This document shows, one piece after another, positions 19,942 to 28,659 of a stretch of 64,000 nucleotides of DNA. How positions within the stretch are numbered: the first letter of the stretch is position 1; each line of letters starts with the position of its first letter. Below the pieces are notes generated by a model. The model ran no database searches. It had not been told where the DNA came from and was given only the letters and a program-made list of their open reading frames with translations. A program made the position numbers and the translations under genes. Source of the DNA: Billgrantia saliphila (GTDB lineage: Bacteria > Pseudomonadota > Gammaproteobacteria > Pseudomonadales > Halomonadaceae). The stretch spans positions 186,001 through 250,000 of the forward strand of contig NZ_PJRN01000002.1 of NCBI RefSeq assembly GCF_002930105.1, in the 5' to 3' direction.

Positions 19942-20415
19942 TCAATGAAGCCAGAGCCACAGGTGCATCGTGCTCCAGGCATAGATGCCGGCCAGCACAT
20001 CGTCGATCATGATGCCGAAGCCCCCGGCCACCCGTCGGTCGGCCCAGCGTATGGGCCAAGGCTTGAACACGTCGAAGATGCGAAACAGCACGAACCCCCA
20101 CAGGGCCGCTTCCCACGAGAAGGGAACCGCCGCCATGGTAATCCAGTAGCCGACGAATTCGTCCCACACGATACCCGAGTGATCGTGGACGCCGAGGTCG
20201 CGGGACGTCCTGTCGCACAGCCAGACACCGACCATGAAGGAGACGGTAACCAGCGTCAGATACCAGTTCAGCGGCAGCTCCGACAGCAACCAGTAGAAGG
20301 GAATCGCCGCCAACGTTCCGAAGGTGCCCGGGGCCCACGGCACGGCGCCGCTGCCGAGCCCGAAGGAGAAGAAGTGTATGGGGCGTCGCCAGACGCTCTG
20401 GGGGGCGCGGTTCAT
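19942..20415 (-). CDS. pgpA: Phosphatidylglycerophosphatase A
   Basis: Dephosphorylates phosphatidylglycerol phosphate in the inner membrane. 157 aa with several membrane helices and the family blocks GSGAVPWAPGTFGTLAAIPFY, IVWDEFVGYW and RIFDVFKPWPIRWADRR, whose acidic residues bind Mg2+. Its ATG overlaps the thiL stop by 4 bp (ATGA), so it is translationally coupled. Last gene of the ribD-to-pgpA string, as in Pseudomonas. Confidence 0.96.
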   Translation of the reverse strand: MNRAPQSVWRRPIHFFSFGLGSGAVPWAPGTFGTLAAIPFYWLLSELPLNWYLTLVTVSFMVGVWLCDRTSRDLGVHDHSGIVWDEFVGYWITMAAVPFSWEAALWGFVLFRIFDVFKPWPIRWADRRVAGGFGIMIDDVLAGIYAWSTMHLWLWLH

Positions 20416-21365
20416 CCTCCGCCTCCCTGGAAATGCTGCCAGCCATGGGTACCGTCCAGAGCCACGCCTACCACACCGCGCTCGTCACGGGCCACGCCGA
20501 TCGGCGTCAGCGCCAGACCCAATCCCGCCAGGCGCCGCGTGGCCTCGTCCAGTGCCGTGGATGGCAGGCTCACCAGCAGCTCGTAATCATCGCCGCCGCT
20601 GATAGCGGCGCGGTGCGCCTCCTCGCACCCCAGCGCTTCGACCAGGCCCTCGGCCAGCGGCAGTGCTTCGGCCTCGAGCCGGGCGCCGACCCCCGAGGCG
20701 GCCAGCAGATGTTCGAGATCTGCCAGCAGGCCGTCGGAGATGTCGATCGCCGCGTGTATCAGGTCGCGCAGGGCCAGGCCGGCGGCCAGCCGGGGCTGCG
20801 GCATCAGGTAGCGTGCCAGCAGCGGGTGCGACAGGTCGCGCTCACCGCGCCGCCACAGGGCCAGGCCGCCGGCACCACCGCCCAGCGCGCCGGTCACGGC
20901 CAGTATATCGCCGGCCCGAGCACCGCCTCGCGTCAGTGCCTGGTCGGGTGATACTTCACCCATGACCGTCACGCCGACGGCCAGCTCACCGCGGGTCACG
21001 TCGCCGCCCACCAGCGCAGTGCCGCTCGACCGGCACAGTCCATGGAAGCCGCGTGCGAACTCGGCCAACCAGGCATCGTCGTCGGCGTGCAGCGAAAGCG
21101 CCATCAAGCACCAGCGCGGCTCGGCCCCCATCGCTGCCAAGTCGCTCAGACTCACCGCCAGCGCCCGGTAGCCGATGGCCTCGGGCGGCGCGTCGGCGGG
21201 GAAATGCACGTCGGCCACCGATGTGTCGACGCTGACCGCCAGGCGCAGACCCGGCCGCGGAGCTAGTAGCGCACAGTCGTCGCCCACGCCGAACGCCACG
21301 CCGGACTCGGGAGCCGGCGTGGCAGGCGTGAAATGGCGGGCGATCAGTTCGAATTCGCTGGCCAC
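20412..21365 (-). CDS. thiL: Thiamine-monophosphate kinase
   Basis: Phosphorylates thiamine monophosphate to thiamine pyrophosphate. 317 aa. Typical blocks are FELIARHF at the start, VGDDCALL, SVDTSVADVHF, ALAVSLSDLAAMGAEP, ALVGGDVTRG and AISGGDDYELL. GTG 21365 is chosen: it lies 10 bp after the nusB stop and gives the normal length, while the ORF's earlier start at 21488 would overlap nusB heavily. Confidence 0.95.
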   Translation of the reverse strand: MASEFELIARHFTPATPAPESGVAFGVGDDCALLAPRPGLRLAVSVDTSVADVHFPADAPPEAIGYRALAVSLSDLAAMGAEPRWCLMALSLHADDDAWLAEFARGFHGLCRSSGTALVGGDVTRGELAVGVTVMGEVSPDQALTRGGARAGDILAVTGALGGGAGGLALWRRGERDLSHPLLARYLMPQPRLAAGLALRDLIHAAIDISDGLLADLEHLLAASGVGARLEAEALPLAEGLVEALGCEEAHRAAISGGDDYELLVSLPSTALDEATRRLAGLGLALTPIGVARDERGVVGVALDGTHGWQHFQGGGG

Positions 21366-21375
21366 CGGGAATCTC

Positions 21376-21882
21376 TCAGCGGCGACGTGCGCTGACCTCG
21401 GCGCTACGCAACCGAGCGGCCAACTTGTCGAGGATGCCATTGACGTACTTGTGTCCGTCAGTGGCGCCGAAGGATTTGGCGAGTTCAACCCCTTCGTTGA
21501 TCACGACCCGATAGGGCACCTCCAGTCGCCGGCTGAGCTCATAGGTGCCGAGACGCAGGATGGCCAGCTCGATGGGATCCAGTTCCTCGAGGCGACGATC
21601 GAGCAGCGGCGAGATGGCGGCATCCAGCTCGCCGCGAAAGCGCACCACGTTGTGCAGCAGCTCATGGAACAGCGCCAGGTCGGCGATCTGCATCACCTTG
21701 ACCCAGTTCTCGTGATCCTCAAGATCCTCGTCGGGCTGTTGGCCGCGAAATTCCGCTTCCACGGCACTCGCCGACTTGCCGGTCAACTGCCATTGGTACA
21801 GCCCCTGCACGGCCAGCTCGCGGGCCGCGCGCCGAGCCTGCTGGCCCGCCGACGGGGTGCGCTGCCGACGCGATTCACTCAT
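21376..21882 (-). CDS. nusB: Transcription antitermination protein NusB
   Basis: Binds NusE (S10) and boxA RNA in rRNA antitermination. 168 aa, all-helical, with [20 protein letters not shown] near the N-terminus and [19 protein letters not shown] toward the end. An N-terminal extension of about 15 basic/polar residues is a little longer than in E. coli. ATG 21882 overlaps the ribH stop by 4 bp. Confidence 0.97.
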   Translation of the reverse strand: MSESRRQRTPSAGQQARRAARELAVQGLYQWQLTGKSASAVEAEFRGQQPDEDLEDHENWVKVMQIADLALFHELLHNVVRFRGELDAAISPLLDRRLEELDPIELAILRLGTYELSRRLEVPYRVVINEGVELAKSFGATDGHKYVNGILDKLAARLRSAEVSARRR

Positions 21883-22382
21883 GCCTGCTCTCCGCTCTGC
21901 GAAACGTCGTCGCCGAAGCCGCGCATCAGCGACACCATCTCCATGGCGGCCATGGCGGCTTCAGCGCCCTTGTTGCCGGCCTTGGTACCGGAGCGCTCGA
22001 TGGCCTGCTCGATCGAGTTGACCGTCAGCACGCCGTTGGCGATGGGGGTGTCGAACTCGAGCTGAAGGTTGCCCAGCGCTGCATTGCAGCCGCCCGCCAC
22101 GTACTCGAAGTGGGGCGTGCCGCCGCGAATCACCGCGCCCAGGGCGATGATCGCGTCGGGGCGCACCACCTGCAGGGCTCGCTTGACCGCCAGCGGCAGT
22201 TCCCAGGCCCCCGGCACGTGCACGATATCGATATGGTCCGGGTCCACGCCGTGGCGAACCAGGCTGTCCACGGCACCTTCTACCAGGCTATCGACGACAT
22301 GGTGGTTGAAACGCCCCACCACGATGACGTAGCGGCCGTCGACGTCGACGAAGTTACCTTCCAGTTGAGACAGGGTAGTCAT
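21879..22382 (-). CDS. ribH: 6,7-dimethyl-8-ribityllumazine synthase
   Basis: Condenses the ribityl-aminopyrimidine with 3,4-dihydroxy-2-butanone 4-phosphate, the penultimate step of riboflavin synthesis. 167 aa with [47 protein letters not shown] and the C-terminal NKGAEAA segment. It follows ribBX (99-bp gap) and is coupled to nusB. The SD is weak but the N-terminus is conserved. Confidence 0.97.
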   Translation of the reverse strand: MTTLSQLEGNFVDVDGRYVIVVGRFNHHVVDSLVEGAVDSLVRHGVDPDHIDIVHVPGAWELPLAVKRALQVVRPDAIIALGAVIRGGTPHFEYVAGGCNAALGNLQLEFDTPIANGVLTVNSIEQAIERSGTKAGNKGAEAAMAAMEMVSLMRGFGDDVSQSGEQA

Positions 22383-22481
22383 CGCTAATTCCTGAAAATG
22401 GTCTTGCTGAAATCGGTTTGGGTCCGGAAGAGCCGAGCGGGCCCGACAGCGACCGCGGCCCCTGCACGGGACGAAGCGGAC

Positions 22482-23636
22482 TCAGCCTTCGTCGTTTTTT
22501 GCGCCTTCTCCCGGCGCGATCAGCTCGACCACTTCCAGGTCGAAGCCGGACAAGGCGGAGAACTTCCACGGCGAACTGAGCAGGCGCATGCGCCCCACGC
22601 CCAGGTGCCGCAGAATCTGCGAGCCGGTGCCTATGCTCAGATAGTTGCCGGCGCCATCCGAGTCGCTGGTGCGCGGCAGGCGGCGACGCTCCAGGAACAC
22701 TTCGAACTGATCGCGGAGGTCCTGACGCGGGCGGCCGTCGTCGAGCAGTACGAAAACGCCCTGCTCGGACCGAGCGATCTCCTCCAGCGCGCTGTGAATG
22801 GTCCAGTTACGGCTCTCGCCCTTCTGCAGCCCCAGCAGGTCGCGCATGGTATCGGCCAGATGCACGCGCACCGTGGTCAGCGTGTCGGGAGTCGGCTGCC
22901 CCTTTACCAGCGCCAAATGATGGGCGTTCTGGATGCGATCGTGGAAGATATGCAGGGTCAGCTGCCCCACGGCGGTTTCCACCGGCGCGGCTTCCACGGG
23001 CTCGACGGTGCGCTCGTTGTGGATACGGTAATGGATCAGATCGGCGATGGTGCCCATCTTGAGCCCGTGCTCGGCGGCGAAGCGCTCCAGCTCGGGACGC
23101 CGGGCCATGCTGCCGTCGTCGTTCATGATCTCGCAGATCACCCCGCTGGGATCGCAGCCGGCCAGGGCGGCGAGGTCGCAGGCCGCCTCGGTATGCCCGG
23201 CGCGGCGCAGCACGCCGCCCGGTTCGGCCATCAGCGGGAAGATGTGGCCGGGCTGGACGATATCCTCGGCCTGGGCGTTGCGCGCCGCGGCCACACGCAC
23301 CGTATGCGCGCGATCGGCGGCCGAGATGCCGGTGGTGACGCCCTCGGCAGCCTCGATCGACAGCGTGAACTTGGTACCGAAGCCGGAACCATTGTCGCTC
23401 ACCATCAGCGGCAGCCGGAGTCGCTCGCAGCGCTCGCGGGTCATCGGCATGCAGATCAGGCCACGCGCGTGGCGCGCCATGAAATTGATGTGTGCGGCCT
23501 CGACCTTCTCGGCGGCCATGATGATGTCGCCTTCGTTCTCGCGATCCTCATCGTCCATGAGGATCACCATCTTGCCCTGGCGAATGTCCTCGATCAGCTC
23601 TTCGATGGGAGCCAGGCCCCCGCGGGAGGATTTCAC
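22482..23636 (-). CDS. ribBX: 3,4-dihydroxy-2-butanone-4-phosphate synthase with degenerate GTP cyclohydrolase II domain (RibBX)
   Basis: 384 aa. The N-terminal RibB domain is intact (DDEDRENEGD at about 29-37; HARGLICMPM; GHIFPLMA; HTEAACDLA). The C-terminal half aligns with RibA but lacks the three zinc cysteines: the usual RVHSECLTGD..SLRCDCG segment reads RVHLADTMRDLLGLQKGESR, and the Arg/Tyr catalytic stretch is also changed. It should therefore make the butanone phosphate only; GTP cyclohydrolase II must be encoded elsewhere. GTG 23636 has GGAGA upstream; longer starts (ATG 23702) have no good SD. Confidence 0.9.
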   Translation of the reverse strand: MKSSRGGLAPIEELIEDIRQGKMVILMDDEDRENEGDIIMAAEKVEAAHINFMARHARGLICMPMTRERCERLRLPLMVSDNGSGFGTKFTLSIEAAEGVTTGISAADRAHTVRVAAARNAQAEDIVQPGHIFPLMAEPGGVLRRAGHTEAACDLAALAGCDPSGVICEIMNDDGSMARRPELERFAAEHGLKMGTIADLIHYRIHNERTVEPVEAAPVETAVGQLTLHIFHDRIQNAHHLALVKGQPTPDTLTTVRVHLADTMRDLLGLQKGESRNWTIHSALEEIARSEQGVFVLLDDGRPRQDLRDQFEVFLERRRLPRTSDSDGAGNYLSIGTGSQILRHLGVGRMRLLSSPWKFSALSGFDLEVVELIAPGEGAKNDEG

Positions 23637-23731
23637 TTGGGAATCTCCGAATGGTCTAATTCCTGGCACGACAGTGCGCCGCAGCAGGGCGCTGTCGCTC
23701 ATGTCGCACCGAATTGAATGGGCGTCAGAGT

Positions 23732-23783
23732 ACATTGGCGCGGCGTCGGGCGCCAGTAGTGAGACATTGGCGCGGCGTCGGGC
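23732..23783. repeat. Two 20-bp direct repeats upstream of ribBX
   Basis: acattggcgcggcgtcgggc occurs at 23732-23751 and again at 23764-23783, a 32-bp period, in the 220-bp gap between ribD and ribBX where other species carry the riboflavin synthase gene. I see no ORF and no FMN-riboswitch core in the gap. Function unknown. Confidence 0.75.
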
Positions 23784-23856
23784 CGCAACACTCCTCGTCG
23801 ACCTACCCCGACCATCCGCCACGCCTGGCAAACTTGCCCCCGTGCCCTTTGTACAC

Positions 23857-24993
23857 TCAACCTTGCCGGCTTTCGGGTCGCGCAGTGATTCGCCAATCGC
23901 GACCGATGGCGCGGATGTCGAGTATCTCCAAAGGGCGCTGCTCGGCCATGCGGGTCAGTCCCGGCAGCGCAAACAGCGGCCGCGCCTCGCCGCCCAGCAG
24001 CGTCGGGGCGACGAACAGCTGCATCTCGTCGACCAGGCCGGCATCCAGCATCGCACCGGCGAGCGTCGCCCCCGTCTCCAGCAGGAGTTCATTGACCAGC
24101 TCCTGCTCGGCCAGGTAGCGCATCAGCGCGTGCAGCTCCACACGCCCTTGCTCGCCGCTCGGCAGCACCAGCACCTCGGCCCCGGCAGCCTCCAGCCGCT
24201 TGCGACGCTGGGGATCGTAGCCGCTTACGGTCGCCACCAGGGTGCGGCCGGGCTCGCGCAGGCAAGCCGCGGCCTGGGGCAGGCGCAGTTGGGTGTCGAC
24301 CACGACCCGCAGGGGTTGGCGCGCGGCGACGGCCTCGGCCTCCTCCAGTCCCAACTGAGCGGCCCGCACCGTCAGCCGCGAATTATCGAAGATAATTGAA
24401 TCGACCCCGGTCATGATCGCGCTCGAACGGGCCCTCAACCGCTGCACCTCGCTGCGCGCATGGGGACCGGTGATCCACTGCGACTCGCCCGACTGCATGG
24501 CGGTACGTCCGTCGAGGCTCATGGCCATCTTCAGCCGCACGTAGGGGCGCAGGCGAGTCATGCGCGAAACGAAGCCCGGGTTGAGCGCCCGTGCCTCGTC
24601 TTCCAGCAAACCGACGTCCACTTCTATGTCGGCATCGCGCAACATGGCGATACCACGCCCGGCCACCTCGGGGTTGGGATCCTGCATGGCCACGACCACC
24701 CGTTGCACGCCGGCCTCGATCAATGCCACCGCACAGGGGCCGGTACGACCATGGTGAGAGCAGGGTTCCAGCGTCACATAGGCGGTGGTACGGCGAGCAC
24801 TCTCCCCTGCCATGCGTAGGGCATGAATCTCGGCGTGCGGCTCTCCGGCACGCTCGTGCCAGCCCTCGCCCACGACTCGGTGATTCTTGACCAGTACGCA
24901 ACCCACCCTGGGGTTGGGGTGCGTAGTATAGAGGCCGCGGCGGGCCAGTTTTAGCGCCCGGGCCATCCAGGCGGCGTCGGTCGGTTTGGCCAT
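23857..24993 (-). CDS. ribD: Bifunctional diaminohydroxyphosphoribosylaminopyrimidine deaminase / reductase
   Basis: Second and third steps of riboflavin synthesis. 378 aa: N-terminal deaminase with HAE (53-55) and zinc ligands in PCSHHGRTGPC (C78, C87), then a reductase domain starting RPYVRLKMAMSLDGRTA. Normal length. It follows nrdR by 63 bp on the same strand. No riboflavin synthase gene follows it, unlike the Pseudomonas order. Confidence 0.97.
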   Translation of the reverse strand: MAKPTDAAWMARALKLARRGLYTTHPNPRVGCVLVKNHRVVGEGWHERAGEPHAEIHALRMAGESARRTTAYVTLEPCSHHGRTGPCAVALIEAGVQRVVVAMQDPNPEVAGRGIAMLRDADIEVDVGLLEDEARALNPGFVSRMTRLRPYVRLKMAMSLDGRTAMQSGESQWITGPHARSEVQRLRARSSAIMTGVDSIIFDNSRLTVRAAQLGLEEAEAVAARQPLRVVVDTQLRLPQAAACLREPGRTLVATVSGYDPQRRKRLEAAGAEVLVLPSGEQGRVELHALMRYLAEQELVNELLLETGATLAGAMLDAGLVDEMQLFVAPTLLGGEARPLFALPGLTRMAEQRPLEILDIRAIGRDWRITARPESRQG

Positions 24994-25056
24994 GTCGCTC
25001 CTACGCTGGGTCTTAAAGCTGGCTGCGCTCAGCGATACAGGCTAGCCGGTCACGCT

Positions 25057-25539
25057 TTAATCGTCGGCGTTGCCAGGCGAGAAGCCGGGCTCCTGCGAAA
25101 GCCGATCGATCTCGGCACGAAACTCATCGAGGTCCTGGAAGCGGCGATAGACCGAGGCGAAGCGGATGTAAGCTACCTGATCGAGGCGCTTGAGCGCTTG
25201 CATCACGGCTTCGCCGATATCGCGCGCCTGAATCTCGCGCTCGCCGCTGGCACGCAGCCGATGACGGATCCGTTCCACGGCAGCCTCGATCGCCTCGGCA
25301 CTGACCGGGCGTTTCTCCAGCGCTCGCAGCATGCCGGCGCGCAGCTTCTGTTCGTTGAAGGTTTCGCGCGAGCCATCGGCCTTCACCACCCTGGGCATGA
25401 CCAGCTCGGCGGTCTCGTAGGTAGTGAAGCGCTCACCGCAGGCGGTGCATTGGCGGCGTCGGCGCACCTGGTCGCCTTCCGCCACCAGGCGGGAGTCGGT
25501 CACACGCGTGTCATGGGCGCCACAGAAGGGGCAATGCAT
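25057..25539 (-). CDS. nrdR: Transcriptional repressor NrdR
   Basis: ATP/dATP-sensing repressor of ribonucleotide reductase operons. 160 aa: a zinc ribbon with C3, C6, C31 and C34 (MHCPFC...CTAC), then an ATP-cone domain ([20 protein letters not shown]). Position directly before ribD is conserved in many gammaproteobacteria. A 7-bp hairpin (25563-25580) lies just upstream of the start. Confidence 0.97.
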   Translation of the reverse strand: MHCPFCGAHDTRVTDSRLVAEGDQVRRRRQCTACGERFTTYETAELVMPRVVKADGSRETFNEQKLRAGMLRALEKRPVSAEAIEAAVERIRHRLRASGEREIQARDIGEAVMQALKRLDQVAYIRFASVYRRFQDLDEFRAEIDRLSQEPGFSPGNADD

Positions 25540-25682
25540 GGTCTCGTTCCGAACGCGAAGCGGGCGACCCGGAGGTCGCCGGGCTCATGATTGGGTATCT
25601 TATTCGGCCAGTAGTGTACCCGCTGGGCCACGCGCCGCCCAGCATCGGTGGCTAGGGCACGGGCGGCGGCGCCCATCGGGAG

Positions 25683-26150
25683 TTACTGATGGCCATGCGC
25701 ATGGTCGTTCCCGCTCTGCTCCAGAATGCGCTTGACCGGTGCTTGCAGTGCCTGGGTCTCGCCCGTATCGAACTCGAGTTCGATACGCACCGACTCTCCT
25801 TCCACCAACGGTTCCGTCAGCCCGATCAGCATCATGTGCAAGCCACCCGGAGCCAGTTCGACGCGCCCACCGGCGGGGATGGCGATCTCGCCGGCCCGGC
25901 GCATCTGCATGACACCGTCCACGCTCTGGTGGTTGTGCAACTCGATCACCTCTGCCGCCGACGTGCTGGCCCCCACCAGCCTGACGTCCCGCTCGGCCGG
26001 ATTATGCAGCGACATGAAGGCCGCTGACGTTGGTGAGCCCGGCGGCACGGCACGCACCTGAGCGTGTTCGATGACCACCGCGTCGGCCAGCGCCGGCAAT
26101 GTGACCACAATGAGGCCGACGGCGGCCAGCAGTTGACGGGGCAGCTTCAT
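25683..26150 (-). CDS. PCu(A)C-family periplasmic copper chaperone
   Basis: Delivers Cu(I) in the periplasm, often to cytochrome oxidase. 155 aa with a cleavable signal (to about residue 22). Copper ligands follow the family pattern: H72/H74 in ELHNH, M81/M83 in GVMQMR and H105-M-M in PGGLHMML. The tail ends with HAHGHQ, extra possible metal ligands. ATG 26150 has AGGAG upstream. It is divergent from a DsbG-like gene (228-bp shared region), which suggests a thiol/copper link. Confidence 0.9.
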   Translation of the reverse strand: MKLPRQLLAAVGLIVVTLPALADAVVIEHAQVRAVPPGSPTSAAFMSLHNPAERDVRLVGASTSAAEVIELHNHQSVDGVMQMRRAGEIAIPAGGRVELAPGGLHMMLIGLTEPLVEGESVRIELEFDTGETQALQAPVKRILEQSGNDHAHGHQ

Positions 26151-26378
26151 GTAGGCTCCTTGCTGTATCGTTGCGCCATGCAGGCAGGAAGAGGCAAACA
26201 GCATACTATGGACCTGGCGGATACAAGGCCTGGATGCGTCAACTCGACACAGCGAGGCGTTAATCGGCAGTCAATGGCTGACCGCCACACTGTCGATTCT
26301 CGCGCTGGCGTCGACGTCTCGTCGGCGCCAAAGCCAAGCCGCTTTCATCGACCTGCATGGATCCCGAGGACTCTCGAC

Positions 26379-27134
26379 ATGGCTTTTCGTATCGCGCTGC
26401 TCTCTGCCACCCTGGCAAGTCTTTATGCCACCACATCGGTTCATGCCGACGCATGGCCGGCCCCCGTACAGGCCCTGGTCGAGCAAGGCCTCGAGATCCA
26501 TGGTGAATTCGAGGCGCCGAGCGGTCTCACCGGCTACGCGGCCAGCCATCAGGGTCGCGAGATGACCGTCTATCTCACCGCCGACGGCAACCATGCCATC
26601 GCCGGCAGCTTGATCGATGCCGAAGGCAACGACGTAGGCGAAGCGGCACTGGACGAACTGGTCCGGCAACCCCAGGAGGAAAAGGTATGGCAGCAGCTGG
26701 AAGCGAGCCATTGGATCGCCGACGGTCGCGACGACGCGCCCCGCGTGCTCTACACCTTCACCGACCCCAACTGCCCCTACTGTCACCGTTTCTGGGAAGC
26801 CACCCGGCCCTGGGTGGAAGCCGGCGACGTTCAGCTGCGCCATATCATGGTGGGCATTCTGCAGCAGGACAGCCCGGCCAAGGCAGCCTCGCTGCTGGGT
26901 GCCGAGGATCCCGAAGCGGCGCTGCGCGAACACAATGGCGGGGATGAGATCGCCCCGGCAGCCCAGCCGCGTGACATCGAGGACCAGGTATTTCGCAACA
27001 ACCAGCTATTCGAGGAGCTGGGCTTCTACGCCACTCCCACGACGGTCTACTACCGCGATGAACGCCTGGATCGTGTCGCCGGCATGCCGGATGAGGAGCG
27101 CCTGAGAGAAATGATGGGCGATGAGGCGCCCTGA
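26379..27134 (+). CDS. dsbG: DsbG/DsbC-like thiol:disulfide interchange protein
   Basis: Periplasmic thiol-disulfide isomerase/reductase, 251 aa. Signal peptide to about residue 24; N-terminal dimerisation-like domain; thioredoxin fold with CPYC at 132-135 and a cis-Pro region YATPTTVYY. ATG 26379 follows GAGGA (spacing about 10); the open frame back to 26064 overlaps the divergent gene and is rejected. DsbG versus DsbC is decided by overall sequence character (NCPYCHRFW), so the symbol is tentative. Confidence 0.85.
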   Translation: MAFRIALLSATLASLYATTSVHADAWPAPVQALVEQGLEIHGEFEAPSGLTGYAASHQGREMTVYLTADGNHAIAGSLIDAEGNDVGEAALDELVRQPQEEKVWQQLEASHWIADGRDDAPRVLYTFTDPNCPYCHRFWEATRPWVEAGDVQLRHIMVGILQQDSPAKAASLLGAEDPEAALREHNGGDEIAPAAQPRDIEDQVFRNNQLFEELGFYATPTTVYYRDERLDRVAGMPDEERLREMMGDEAP

Positions 27135-27210
27135 GCCGTCTCAGACGACAGATCCCAGGCGGCGGCTGCAAGCACTTGCAGGACGCGCCGAGTGCGGGTT
27201 CACCGAAGGG

Positions 27211-27243
27211 GAAAACGAAACCCCGCCCTGATCAAGGGCGGGG
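27211..27243 (-). terminator. Rho-independent terminator of glyA
   Basis: On the minus strand, a 9-bp GC-rich perfect stem (CCCCGCCCT / AGGGCGGGG, 5-nt loop) is followed by TTTCGTTTTC, starting 27 bp after the glyA stop. Confidence 0.85.
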
Positions 27244-27270
27244 TCGATTATGCTGCGGCAGCTCTACGTC

Positions 27271-28536
27271 TCAGCGATAGACCGGCAAGCGCGAGCAAAC
27301 GCTCTCGACCTTGCCCTTCACTTCGGCCTCGATGGCGGCGCTGTCCTCGCCCTTGGCCATCACGTCGAGAATGTCGCAGATCCAGCCGGCCAGCTCGCGA
27401 CATTCGCTTTCGCCGAAGCCACGGGTGGTCACCGCCGGCGTGCCGATGCGCAGGCCGGAGGTGACGAACGGGCTCTGGGGATCGCCGGGCACGGCGTTCT
27501 TGTTGACGGTGATGTGGGCGCGACCCAGGGCGGCATCCGCATCCTTGCCGGTCAGGCCCTGCTTGATCAGCGAGAGCAGGAAGAGGTGATCCTCGGTCCC
27601 CCCGGATACCACGTCATAGCCGCGCTCGACGAAGACGCCGGCCATGACCTGGGCGTTCTTGACCACCTGCTGCTGGTAGGTCTTGAACTCGGGCGCCATG
27701 GCCTCCTTGAAGCACACCGCCTTGGCAGCGATGACGTGCTCGAGCGGACCGCCCTGACCGCCGGGGAAGACGGCGGACTGCAGCTTCTTCTCGATCTCGG
27801 CATCGCCCTCGGCGGAGAGGATCAGGCCGCCACGCGGGCCGCGCAGGGTCTTGTGCGTGGTGGTGGTGACCACGTGAGCGTGGGGCATCGGCGTCGGATA
27901 GATGCCGGCGGCCACCAGGCCGGCGATGTGGGCCATGTCGACCAGCAGGTAGGCGCCCACCTCGTCGGCGATCTCACGGAACTTGGCCCAGTCGATGACC
28001 TGGGAGTAGGCGGAGAAGCCGGCGATGATCATCTTCGGCTTGTGCTCGCGGGCGAGCCTAGCCACTTCCTCGTAGTCGATGCGACCGCTGTCGTCGATGC
28101 CGTACTGCACGGCGTTGTAGTGCTTGCCCGAGAAGTTGGGCTTGGCGCCGTGAGTGAGGTGGCCGCCCGCGTCGAGGCTCATGCCCAGCACGGTATCGCC
28201 CGGCTTGACCAGCGCCTGGAACACGGCGCTGTTGGCCTGGGAGCCGGAGTGGGGTTGCACGTTAGCGTAGCTGGCGTCGAACAGCTGCTTGGCGTAGTCG
28301 ATGGCGAGCTGCTCGACAATGTCGACGTACTCGCAGCCGCCGTAGTAGCGCTTGCCGGGATAGCCTTCCGCGTACTTGTTGGTCAGCTGGCTGCCCTGAG
28401 CTTCGAGAACGCGCGGGCTGGCGTAGTTCTCGGAAGCGATCAGCTCGATGTGCGCTTCCTGGCGTGCGACTTCTTTCTGCATCGCATCGAACAGGGCGTC
28501 ATCGAAACCGGCAATCGTCATGTCACGGCTGAACAT
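27271..28536 (-). CDS. glyA: Serine hydroxymethyltransferase
   Basis: Interconverts serine and glycine with tetrahydrofolate; PLP-dependent, cytosolic. 421 aa. PLP lysine is K229 in [31 protein letters not shown] and [15 protein letters not shown] are conserved. Start ATG 28536 ([13 protein letters not shown]) is chosen over upstream in-frame ATGs at 28557/28554. It is monocistronic with its own terminator. Confidence 0.98.
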   Translation of the reverse strand: MFSRDMTIAGFDDALFDAMQKEVARQEAHIELIASENYASPRVLEAQGSQLTNKYAEGYPGKRYYGGCEYVDIVEQLAIDYAKQLFDASYANVQPHSGSQANSAVFQALVKPGDTVLGMSLDAGGHLTHGAKPNFSGKHYNAVQYGIDDSGRIDYEEVARLAREHKPKMIIAGFSAYSQVIDWAKFREIADEVGAYLLVDMAHIAGLVAAGIYPTPMPHAHVVTTTTHKTLRGPRGGLILSAEGDAEIEKKLQSAVFPGGQGGPLEHVIAAKAVCFKEAMAPEFKTYQQQVVKNAQVMAGVFVERGYDVVSGGTEDHLFLLSLIKQGLTGKDADAALGRAHITVNKNAVPGDPQSPFVTSGLRIGTPAVTTRGFGESECRELAGWICDILDVMAKGEDSAAIEAEVKGKVESVCSRLPVYR

Positions 28537-28659
28537 CGGCGGGAAACCTCGCATCACGGGAAGAGTCGGAAGGCGCCATGATACCCCAGCCCATGACGCC
28601 TTTCACATGAAAGGCCGTCATGAGTGGATGCAGGATTTCTCATGCAAGGTTTAGTCGCT

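Noticed and set aside
22482-23636. RibBA as a fully bifunctional enzyme
   Set aside because: The C-terminal half has no zinc cysteines, so the GTP cyclohydrolase II activity is not supported.
23637-23856. FMN riboswitch (RFN element) upstream of ribBX
   Set aside because: I looked on the minus strand for the conserved core (AGGGTGAAATTCCC type) and did not find it.
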